A DNA stretch of 9,395 nt from an uncultured Paracoccus sp. (GTDB taxonomy: Bacteria; Pseudomonadota; Alphaproteobacteria; Rhodobacterales; Rhodobacteraceae), in assembly GCA_937859005.1 (NCBI GenBank), contig CALLYR010000480.1, forward strand, positions 1 to 9,395, given 5' to 3'. The notes under the pieces were generated by a model. The model did no database searches. It was not told the DNA's origin and saw nothing but the letters and a program-made list of their open reading frames with translations. The position numbers were made by a program, and so were the translations under genes. This document shows positions 1 to 4,453 of this stretch, one piece after another. Position 1 is the first letter of the stretch. Every line of letters begins with the position of its first letter.

Positions 1-792
1 CGCCGCCTGCACCGCCTGCGGCGCATGGCGGCTGCCCCCGCCCGCCGCCCCCGCGCGCGCCTGCATGAATCGCTTGACGATCCGGTCCTCCAGCGAATGG
101 AAAGTGACCACGGCCAGCCTGCCGCCTGGCCTCAGCGCCCGTTCGGCGGCGGCCAGACCGGCGACCAGTTGCCCGAATTCATCGTTCACCCAGATGCGGA
201 TGGCCTGAAAGGTGCGGGTCGCGGGATGGCTCTGTCCCGGCTTGGGCCGCGGCAGCTGGCGCGCCACCACCTCGGCCAGTTCGGCGGTGCGCGTCAGGGG
301 ACGGGCGGCCACGATGGCGCGGGCGATGCGGCGGGCGACCCGCTCTTCGCCGTAATGATACAGCACATCGGCGATGCGCGCCTCGTCGGCCACATTCAGC
401 AGATCGGCGGCTGACGGCCCTTCGCCGCCCATCCGCATGTCCAGCGGCCCGTCGCGCAGAAAGGAAAATCCGCGCTCGGCCTGGTCAAGCTGCATCGAGC
501 TGACCCCCAGATCCAGCACCACGCCGTCCAGCGGCTCACCCGCCAGTTCGTCCAGTTCGGAAAACGTCCCCTCGACCAGCCGCAGCCGGTCGCCACAGGC
601 ACCGGCCCAGCCTTCGGCCATGCGGAACACCGACGGATCGCGGTCGATCCCGATCACCCGGTCCGCCCCGGCATCAAGCAGCCCGCGGGCATAGCCGCCC
701 GCGCCGAAGGTCCCGTCGGCCCAGACGCCGCGCACCGGGGCGACCGCCCGCAGCAGGGGGCCCAGCAGGACAGGGATATGCGGGTCCGCCAC
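1..792 (-). CDS. rsmH: 16S rRNA (cytosine(1402)-N4)-methyltransferase RsmH (MraW), 3' end cut by window edge
   Basis: RsmH uses S-adenosylmethionine to methylate N4 of C1402 in 16S rRNA, in the ribosomal P site. 264 residues are visible and the C-terminus lies beyond the left edge; the family is usually a little over 300 residues. Seen: conserved N-terminus PHIPVLL (res 5-10), SAM-binding segment DGTFGAGGYARGLL (26-39), acidic strand end GIDRDP (48-53), LDLGVSSMQLD (93-103), GFSFLRDGPLDMRMGG (108-123), YGEERVARRIARAIV, SHPATRTFQAIRIWVND and VTFHSLEDRIVKRF near the edge. All are RsmH hallmarks. The start is GTG at 790-792, four bases after the mraZ stop, with GAGGA eight bases upstream. No ATG lies near the conserved N-terminus. 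It is second in the dcw cluster after mraZ and almost certainly co-transcribed with it. Confidence 0.96.
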   Translation of the reverse strand, partial: MADPHIPVLLGPLLRAVAPVRGVWADGTFGAGGYARGLLDAGADRVIGIDRDPSVFRMAEGWAGACGDRLRLVEGTFSELDELAGEPLDGVVLDLGVSSMQLDQAERGFSFLRDGPLDMRMGGEGPSAADLLNVADEARIADVLYHYGEERVARRIARAIVAARPLTRTAELAEVVARQLPRPKPGQSHPATRTFQAIRIWVNDEFGQLVAGLAAAERALRPGGRLAVVTFHSLEDRIVKRFMQARAGAAGGGSRHAPQAVQAA

Positions 793-796
793 CGAT

Positions 797-1318
797 CTAG
801 TCCTCGGCCGACCGCGACGCGGGCCGCCGCGGCGGCAACAGCGACCGCGGGTCGAAGCCTGGCTCGAAGCTGGCCACCAGCGCCTCGACCGCGTCGCCCT
901 CGGCCTCGGCATAGGCTTCCGGCCGCCACAGCTTCAGATAGTCGCCCGAGGCGATGAAGAAGGCGCGGTCGTCCAGCCCGATCTTTTCCCGCAGCTTCTG
1001 CGGCAGCAGCAGGCGGCCGTCGGGGTCGATCTCGGCCTCTTCGGCGGCGCCGTGCATGATCGATTCCAGCAGCCGCCGCTCGGGCGAGCCGCGCTGCATC
1101 AGGTCGATCTGGGCATCGATCTCCTCGATCGCCTCGATGGTGTAAAGCTCCAGGTGCCGCCAGTCGTCGCGGCCATAGACGATGACCAGTTGCGGACGCC
1201 TGCCGGTTTCCCAGTCGGGATCGCAGGATTCGAAGACACGGCGAAACTTGGCCGGGATCGAGATCCGCCCCTTGGCGTCGACCCTGACTTCCTCCGAGCC
1301 TCTGAACCTGCGCGCCAA
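797..1318 (-). CDS. mraZ: Transcriptional regulator MraZ
   Basis: MraZ is the DNA-binding regulator at the head of the dcw cluster and in E. coli represses its own operon. The product is 173 residues with two tandem SpoVT-AbrB-like MraZ domains. Each carries the family's DxxxR signature: D14-AKG-R18 in VDAKGRISIPAKFR and D98-PDG-R102 in IDPDGRLLLPQKLR. Later segments FFIASGDYLKLW (120-131) and a low-complexity tail PPRRPASRS fit alphaproteobacterial homologues. The reading frame stays open 48 codons upstream to an ATG, but that extension is basic and Gly/Arg-rich and covers the leader hairpins. I chose TTG at 1316-1318 because it gives MARRFRG, as in Rhodobacter homologues, and has AAGGA eight bases upstream. 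A candidate MraZ operator lies at 1581-1615. The start choice is inference; the family call is firm. Confidence 0.95.
   Translation of the reverse strand: MARRFRGSEEVRVDAKGRISIPAKFRRVFESCDPDWETGRRPQLVIVYGRDDWRHLELYTIEAIEEIDAQIDLMQRGSPERRLLESIMHGAAEEAEIDPDGRLLLPQKLREKIGLDDRAFFIASGDYLKLWRPEAYAEAEGDAVEALVASFEPGFDPRSLLPPRRPASRSAED
801..805 (-). promoter_or_regulatory. Ribosome binding site deciding the GTG start of rsmH
   Basis: GAGGA on the minus strand, inside the last codons of mraZ, eight bases before GTG at 792. It supports a GTG start and implies that rsmH translation begins as ribosomes finish mraZ. Confidence 0.6.
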
Positions 1319-1326
1319 GCCCCGCG

Positions 1327-1331
1327 TCCTT
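1327..1331 (-). promoter_or_regulatory. Ribosome binding site deciding the TTG start of mraZ
   Basis: AAGGA on the minus strand, eight bases before TTG at 1318. It lies just downstream, in transcript order, of the 3' arm of the leader hairpin at 1338-1376, so that hairpin sits very close to the initiation site and could affect access to it. Confidence 0.55.
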
Positions 1332-1337
1332 CCACTG

Positions 1338-1376
1338 TCCGCCCTTTTCCGGCGCCCCGAAAAAGGAAAGGGCGGA
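1338..1376 (-). promoter_or_regulatory. Alternative leader hairpin of mraZ, mutually exclusive with the terminator
   Basis: On the plus strand the arms are TCCGCCCTTTTCC at 1338-1350 and GGAAAGGGCGGA at 1365-1376, complementary over 12 pairs with one bulged T, with a 14-base loop. In the mraZ transcript the 5' arm of this hairpin reuses bases 1371-1376 of the terminator stem and part of its U-tract. The two structures therefore cannot form together. The hairpin ends only seven bases before the mraZ ribosome binding site. It could act as a readthrough fold, an RNase landing site or a translation control element; which one cannot be told from sequence. Confidence 0.5.
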
Positions 1377-1404
1377 TCGGGCCGCTGCCACTGCCCGATC
1401 CGCC
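1360..1404 (-). terminator. Intrinsic terminator inside the mraZ leader
   Basis: A perfect 11-bp inverted repeat, GGCGGATCGGG at 1371-1381 and CCCGATCCGCC at 1394-1404, with a 12-base loop. Read on the minus strand it is followed directly by CTTTCCTTTTT (1370-1360). That is a textbook Rho-independent terminator pointing toward mraZ, about 40 bases before its start codon. On the plus strand there is no T-run, so it works in one direction only. It would end a leader transcript before mraZ, producing a free small RNA. Confidence 0.75.
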
Positions 1405-1580
1405 GCCCTCGTCCCATTTCTGGGCCCCGAAGTTTCGGGGATCGTCCGGTTCTTTGCGCCACCTGGGGGAGGTGCTGCTCGCGCGCGACCGGATCGTCTT
1501 GCGGATGGCGGGTGCCTGTATGAAGCCTGCCTCTGGCGGGGGTTCTTCAGTGCCCCTTCGCTGCCCGTCCTCCGTGGTCG
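1360..1580 (-). ncRNA. upsM: UpsM-like small RNA made from the mraZ 5' leader
   Basis: In Rhodobacter sphaeroides the dcw cluster has an unusually long 5' leader that is mostly ended by a terminator upstream of mraZ, giving the abundant sRNA UpsM (about 200 nt, processed by RNase E). The layout here is the same: a gene-free stretch, a strong terminator at 1360-1404 and the mraZ start 40 bases further on. Internal folds visible on the minus strand include CACCT/AGGTG around a C5 loop (1460-1474) enclosed by TCCGGT/ACCGGA (1488-1493 with 1445-1450), CCCCGAA/TTCGGGG (1425-1440), and CCCA-GAAA-TGGG with a GNRA tetraloop (1413-1424). The 3' end is well fixed by the terminator. The 5' end is a guess from the size of UpsM and the position of the TGGG repeats. 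Identification rests on position and architecture, not on an alignment. Confidence 0.55.
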
Positions 1581-1615
1581 AAGGGATGCCATGGGATTTC
1601 ATGGGAAGCAATGGG
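1581..1615. promoter_or_regulatory. Candidate MraZ operator: TGGG direct repeats at exact 10-bp spacing
   Basis: On the plus strand ATGGG occurs at 1591, 1601 and 1611, an exact 10-bp period, with a degenerate AAGGG in phase at 1581. MraZ of E. coli binds TGGG-type direct repeats with roughly helical spacing upstream of mraZ, so these are the expected operator boxes, one per helical turn on one face of the DNA. Here TGGG is on the strand opposite to mraZ transcription. A weak minus-strand -35-like TTGCTT (1606-1611) overlaps the boxes, with CATCCC 17 bases on as a poor -10, so the promoter itself is not clearly identified. Confidence 0.65.
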
Positions 1616-1708
1616 TTTCTTCACCGCAGGCCCCATAACACTCACGCAAGCTCACGGGAACGCGACGCGAACAGACGGAGGGAGGGCGCTCCGCAACTCC
1701 AATTCTTG

Positions 1709-1732
1709 GGCCAGAATCAATGATTCATGGCC
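1709..1732. repeat. 24-bp near-palindrome in the mraZ-mrp gap
   Basis: GGCCAGAATCA, a central A, then TGATTC, an extra A and TGGCC. The core GAATCA-A-TGATTC (1714-1726) is a perfect odd palindrome and the outer GGCCA/TGGCC pairs extend it with one unpaired base. There is no T-run on either side, so an intrinsic terminator is unlikely. It could be the site of a dimeric regulator upstream of the mraZ promoter, or a structure at the end of the mrp transcript. Confidence 0.35.
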
Positions 1733-1964
1733 AGATGTGGTATCTGGGCAACTGTGGCATAATAGTCCCGGCATTTCCCGCTTGTAGCAGCGCCCGCCCC
1801 GGCCCCGGCAGGGTTCAGGTGGGCCGCAAGCGATCACGGATCGATCACGCCCCCGCGATCCGGCCCCGGGGCGGGGCCTCCGGGTGAGCTGCTCCCGTGC
1901 TTTCCCACCCCTTCCAACCCCGAAGCCGGCGCCTTGCCGGGACCATTCCCGCGCACCGCGTCCT
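1733..1964. other. Gene-free tail between mrp and the mraZ promoter region
   Basis: No convincing reading frame is seen. The stretch holds a GC hairpin, GGCCCCG-GGG-CGGGGCC (1862-1878), with no T-run on either strand; it may help end or protect the mrp transcript. It also holds a short direct repeat CGATCAC (two copies around 1830-1847) and a plus-strand CATAAT (about 1759-1764) that resembles a -10 box but has no good -35 and no gene downstream on that strand. Confidence 0.4.
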
Positions 1965-3065
1965 TCACGCCATGCCGCCCTGAATCAGACGCTGCGCGAG
2001 CCTTGCATAGGCTTCGGCCACCGGCCCCGCGCCTGCGGCGACCGGCTGCCCCGAATCGCCGGCCAGGCGCACCGACAGGTCCAGCGGAATCTCGCCCAGA
2101 AATGGCAGGCCACGCGCCGCCGCCTCGGCCGCGACGCCGCCATGGCCGAACAGATGCGCTTCATGCCCGCAGTTGGGGCAGACATAGGAGGACATGTTCT
2201 CGACCAGACCCACTACCGGCGTGCGCAGCTTGTCGAACATGTCGATGGCCCGGCGCGCATCGATCAGCGCCACGTCCTGGGGGGTCGAGACGATGACCGC
2301 CCCCGTGACCGGCGCCTTCTGGCACAGGCTCAGCTGCACATCACCCGTGCCGGGCGGCAGATCGACCAGCAGGACATCCAGATTGCCCCATTCGACCTGA
2401 TTCAGCATCTGCTGCAGCGCCCCCATCAGCATGGGGCCGCGCCAGACCACCGCCTCGCCTTCCTTCATCATCAGGCCCAGCGACATCATCGTGATGCCAT
2501 GCGCATGGACGGGAATGATTCGGTCGCCCTCGCTGCGGGGGCGTTCGGTGACCCCCAGCATCCGGGGCTGGCTGGGGCCATAGATGTCGGCGTCCAGCAC
2601 CCCGACGCGCCGCCCCGCGCGGGCCAGCGCCACCGCCAGATTCGTCGTCAACGTCGATTTGCCGACCCCACCCTTGCCCGATCCGATCGCCACGATCCGG
2701 TCCACGCCGGGAATCGCCTGCGGACCTGCCTGCGGCGTCGGATGGCGTCCGATGGTCAGGCTGGGCGGCGCCCCCCGGTCGGCCCCTCCGCTCTGCGCCG
2801 TCACGGAGGGCTGGCGCCCCGCCGGCGCAGTGGTGGCGATCTGCACCCGCGCCACGCCGGGCAACGCCCGCAGCCGCCTCTCGGCCTCGGCACGAGCGGG
2901 TTCCAGCGCGCGGGCAAAGGCCGCATCCGGCGCCTCCAGAACGAAACGAATCTCGTCCCCGCTGATCTGCAGGGCGCGGACCAGATCGGCCTCGATCATG
3001 TTCCGGCCACCGGGGACAGCAATCTGCGCCAGTTCGTTCAGCACCGTTTCGCGACTCGGGCTCAT
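1965..3065 (-). CDS. mrp: Mrp/ApbC family iron-sulfur cluster carrier ATPase
   Basis: Mrp (ApbC) proteins are cytosolic P-loop ATPases that bind and hand over Fe-S clusters to apoproteins. The 366 residues show an N-terminal MIP18/DUF59-like domain (about res 5-78, VLNELAQIAVPGGRNMIEADLV and onward), a Pro/Gly/Ala-rich linker (80-120), then a MinD/ParA-like ATPase. That domain has the deviant Walker A GKGGVGKST (130-138), DADIYGPSQPRMLG (158-171), WRGPML (208-213), LLVDLPPGTGD (232-242), STPQDVAL (260-267) and the cluster-binding CPNC pair (C296, C299) after ENMSSYV. The DUF59 part is degenerate: VPGGR replaces the usual DP-x-GR. Start: ATG at 3063-3065 with AAGGA seven bases upstream. An in-frame ATG 46 codons earlier lacks conservation and sits in promoter-like DNA. 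Stop is TGA at 1965-1967. It is a monocistronic minus-strand gene between two gene-free stretches. Confidence 0.95.
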   Translation of the reverse strand: MSPSRETVLNELAQIAVPGGRNMIEADLVRALQISGDEIRFVLEAPDAAFARALEPARAEAERRLRALPGVARVQIATTAPAGRQPSVTAQSGGADRGAPPSLTIGRHPTPQAGPQAIPGVDRIVAIGSGKGGVGKSTLTTNLAVALARAGRRVGVLDADIYGPSQPRMLGVTERPRSEGDRIIPVHAHGITMMSLGLMMKEGEAVVWRGPMLMGALQQMLNQVEWGNLDVLLVDLPPGTGDVQLSLCQKAPVTGAVIVSTPQDVALIDARRAIDMFDKLRTPVVGLVENMSSYVCPNCGHEAHLFGHGGVAAEAAARGLPFLGEIPLDLSVRLAGDSGQPVAAGAGPVAEAYARLAQRLIQGGMA

Positions 3066-3150
3066 ATCTTGGTCCTTGTTGGTCGTTGGGCGTTCCTGTT
3101 CATATAACGCCCGGCGCCGCCAAGGCACAGCCGGGACCGGATTTGCGCTG

Positions 3151-3173
3151 CCTTGCGGCAAAATGCCAAAAGG
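3151..3173. repeat. Small interrupted inverted repeat in the mrp leader
   Basis: CCTT-GC-GGCA-AAA-TGCC-AA-AAGG: two 4-bp stems separated by a 2x2 internal loop, about 90 bases before the mrp start and downstream of its presumed promoter. It may be an operator or a leader fold. It is short enough to be chance. Confidence 0.25.
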
Positions 3174-3181
3174 TTCCCCAC

Positions 3182-3240
3182 TTCGACGTTGCGTCACGCG
3201 CATAGACTATGATAAAAATGTGAATAAGAGCGAAAATCTT
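3182..3240. promoter_or_regulatory. AT-rich divergent promoter zone for mrp (minus) and the hairpin array (plus)
   Basis: A clearly AT-rich island in otherwise very GC-rich DNA. On the plus strand TATGAT at 3208-3213 is a near-consensus -10 for the array, but no good -35 lies at the right distance (GACGTT at 17 bp, TTCGAC at 20 bp). On the minus strand TATCAT (3214-3209) with TTTTCG (3236-3231), 16 bp apart, could drive mrp. The two -10 boxes overlap, and CATAGACTATG (3201-3211) is an 11-bp odd palindrome on them. Related CcsR RNAs of R. sphaeroides use RpoH-type sigma factors, which would fit a poor housekeeping -35. The exact boxes are tentative. Confidence 0.4.
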
Positions 3241-3341
3241 TACCTGCCGCAGGGTGAGTGTCATGCACGGTACGCATGGCAGCCGGTCGCATTCGGCCAT
3301 TGTGCATCCGCAGCGAAAACCGCATCTTGCCTCAACGGAAC

Positions 3342-3414
3342 GCGACGCCGATCCTCCTCCCCGGCAGCGCTCCGCAGGACATGCGAAGCCCTCTCCTCCT
3401 CCCTGGGGCGACGC
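3342..3414 (+). repeat. Array hairpins H1 and H2
   Basis: H1 pairs GCG..GCCG (3342-3350) with CGGC..CGC (3362-3370) around a loop holding CCTCCTCCC (3353-3361). H2 pairs GCG..GCCC (3383-3391) with GGGC..CGC (3406-3414) and has the motif at 3395-3403. Both have the same plan: a 4-bp inner stem, a 2x2 internal loop and a 3-bp outer stem. This suggests they are duplicates or a functional pair, as in the two-hairpin cuckoo model. Confidence 0.6.
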
Positions 3415-3423
3415 TTGTAGGTT

Positions 3424-3455
3424 GCGGCAACCCCATTCCTCCCCGGGGTTGCCGC
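3424..3455 (+). repeat. Array hairpin H3, atypical perfect stem with shortened motif
   Basis: GCGGCAACCCC (3424-3434) pairs perfectly with GGGGTTGCCGC (3445-3455), the only uninterrupted all-Watson-Crick 11-bp stem in the array. The 10-base loop ATTCCTCCCC keeps only CCTCCCC. TTCTCCCCCC follows, then a small motif-less hairpin CCGCC/GGCGG (3464-3481). H3 may be a decayed unit or a spacer/processing element that splits the array. Confidence 0.55.
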
Positions 3456-3488
3456 TTCTCCCCCCGCCGGGCCGATGGCGGACAGGAT

Positions 3489-3558
3489 ACGGCGGTCCCC
3501 TCCTCCTCCCTGGGACCGATCGTCAGCGGTGGCGCCCCTCCTCCCTGGGCGCCGCCGC
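3489..3558 (+). repeat. Array hairpins H4 and H5
   Basis: H4: CGGTCCC (3493-3499) with GGGACCG (3512-3518), extended by ACG/CGT across a small internal loop; motif CCTCCTCCC at 3502-3510, itself preceded by another CCT. H5: a 12-bp stem 3526-3537 with 3547-3558, one T-G wobble, loop CTCCTCCCT; motif at 3537-3545 partly inside the stem end. Only seven bases separate the H4 core from H5. Confidence 0.65.
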
Positions 3559-3565
3559 ATCCCAT

Positions 3566-3634
3566 ACGCGGCCCTCCTCCTCCCCGGGCCTGCGTTGCGC
3601 GGCGGTGCCCCTCCTCCTCCCTGGGCGCCGCCGC
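3566..3634 (+). repeat. Array hairpins H6 and H7
   Basis: H6: ACGC+GGCCC (3566-3574) with GGGCC+GCGT (3586-3595), one bulged T, loop TCCTCCTCCCC. H7: a 12-bp stem 3599-3610 with 3623-3634, one T-G wobble, loop CTCCTCCTCCCT. The stems of H5 and H7 have almost identical 3' arms (GGGCGCCGCCGC in both) and the same wobble position, which points to duplication. Confidence 0.65.
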
Positions 3635-3638
3635 TTTT
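3599..3638 (+). terminator. Intrinsic terminator formed by the last array hairpin
   Basis: The 12-bp GC-rich H7 stem is followed at once by TTTTCATTT. This ends the array transcript about 33 bases before the rlmJ start, so rlmJ must rely on readthrough or on a promoter hidden in the remaining bases. Confidence 0.65.
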
Positions 3639-3670
3639 CATTTGCGTGGCGGGATTCTAGGCAGTTCCGC

Positions 3671-4453
3671 ATGTTGTCCTATCAGCACGCCTATCACGCC
3701 GGAAACCTCGCCGACCTGCACAAGCACACGCTGCTTGCCGTGTGCCTGGCACGGATGACGGACAAGCCCAAGCCGCTCAGCTATCTGGAAACCCATGCCG
3801 GGCGCGGTCTTTACGACCTCGGCTCGGCCGAATCGGCCCGCACGGGCGAGGCCGCGGCAGGCATCGGCCGCGCGCTTGCCGAAGGCTGGCTGCCTTCCGA
3901 CCACCCGCTGTTCGCCGCGCTGGCCGACATTCGCCGCCGCCACGGCCCCCGTGCCTATCCCGGATCGCCGTTGATCGCCGCGTATTTCCTGCGCTCCGGC
4001 GATGTCGCGCATCTGGCCGAACTGCATCCGGCCGAACATCAGGCGCTGGAATCCGTGGCGGGCTTTGCCCATGTCCACCGCCGCGACGGGTTCGAGATGG
4101 CCAATGCCCTGATCCCCCCCACCCCGCGGCGCGGGCTGCTGCTGATCGATCCCAGTTACGAGATCAAGGCCGATTATGACCGGATGCCGCCGATCGTGAA
4201 CCGGCTGGCACGGAAATGGAACGTGGGGGTGATCGCGGTCTGGTATCCGATCCTGAACGACGGACGCCATGCCGCAATGGCCGATGCGCTGACCGCCGCA
4301 CATCCCCAGGCCCTGCGGTCCGAGGTGCGGTTTCCTCCCGCCCGTTCGGGCCACGGCATGGTCGGATCGGGGATGTTCGTCATCAACCCGCCCTGGGGAC
4401 TGGCCGGGGAATCGGCGCGTCTGGCGGCGCTCTACCGCCGGATCGGCTCGTAA
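3671..4453 (+). CDS. rlmJ: 23S rRNA (adenine(2030)-N6)-methyltransferase RlmJ
   Basis: RlmJ uses SAM to methylate N6 of A2030 in 23S rRNA, acting on naked RNA during ribosome assembly. The 260 residues (E. coli RlmJ has 280) begin MLSYQHAYHAGNLADLHKHT, the family's N-terminus, followed by THAGRGLYDL (41-50, SAM region), AYPGSPLIA (95-103), AELHPAEH (116-123), HRRDGFEMA (136-144), the catalytic segment RGLLLIDPSYE (154-164), VIAVWYP, GSGMFVINPPWGL. The N6-methylase tetrad is DPSY (160-163) rather than the usual DPPY. The frame is open upstream to 3254, but that part is hairpin array; ATG at 3671 matches the conserved protein start. Its Shine-Dalgarno is weak (AGG at 3659-3661). The 3' end overlaps the convergent GFA gene by 22 bp. 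Confidence 0.94.
   Translation: MLSYQHAYHAGNLADLHKHTLLAVCLARMTDKPKPLSYLETHAGRGLYDLGSAESARTGEAAAGIGRALAEGWLPSDHPLFAALADIRRRHGPRAYPGSPLIAAYFLRSGDVAHLAELHPAEHQALESVAGFAHVHRRDGFEMANALIPPTPRRGLLLIDPSYEIKADYDRMPPIVNRLARKWNVGVIAVWYPILNDGRHAAMADALTAAHPQALRSEVRFPPARSGHGMVGSGMFVINPPWGLAGESARLAALYRRIGS

Larger units (their letters stand above)
3342..3638 (+). ncRNA. Seven-hairpin CCTCCTCCC array, CcsR/cuckoo-type small RNAs
   Basis: Seven consecutive hairpins, nearly all with the anti-Shine-Dalgarno motif CCTCCTCCC in the loop. Stems: H1 3342-3370, H2 3383-3414, H3 3424-3455, H4 3493-3518, H5 3526-3558, H6 3566-3595, H7 3599-3634. Five (H1, H2, H4, H5, H6) plus H7 carry the exact nonamer; H3 has a shortened TTCCTCCCC. 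The last hairpin is followed by TTTTCATTT. In Rhodobacterales and Rhizobiales, RNAs with CCUCCUCCC in hairpin loops form the cuckoo family; in R. sphaeroides CcsR1-4 are stress-induced, cut from one precursor by RNase E and act through this motif. The direction is plus, given by the motif strand and the terminator. No DUF1127 gene (ccaF1), which precedes ccsR in R. sphaeroides, is seen here. Processing sites and the number of mature RNAs cannot be read from sequence. Confidence 0.75.

Noticed and set aside
1319..1462. 48-codon upstream extension of MraZ to an ATG
   Set aside because: It would translate the terminator and leader hairpins, is not conserved in the family, and a TTG with a good ribosome site gives the canonical start.
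654..1592. 312-residue minus-strand frame overlapping mraZ and the leader in another frame
   Set aside because: Arg/Ala/Gly-rich shadow; MraZ and RsmH in the other frames carry all the conserved motifs.
1738..1764. Plus-strand promoter with CATAAT
   Set aside because: No acceptable -35 and nothing downstream on the plus strand except the antisense of mrp.
1652..1837. 61-residue minus-strand ORF in the mrp-mraZ gap
   Set aside because: No ribosome site, no recognisable domain, and it runs through the 24-bp palindrome region; likely chance.
1884..3107. 407-residue plus-strand frame opposite mrp
   Set aside because: Low-complexity Arg/His/Gln-rich shadow of a clearly real Mrp gene.
3342..3638. 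CRISPR array
   Set aside because: The units are hairpins with variable stems, uneven spacing and no constant-length spacers; only the loop motif is constant. No cas genes are present.
3254..3670. In-frame N-terminal extension of rlmJ (139 codons) through the hairpin array, and overlapping frames with repeated PSSSLG/LLLPG peptides
   Set aside because: The peptide repeats are just translations of the CCTCCTCCC repeats. RlmJ has a conserved N-terminus beginning at 3671.
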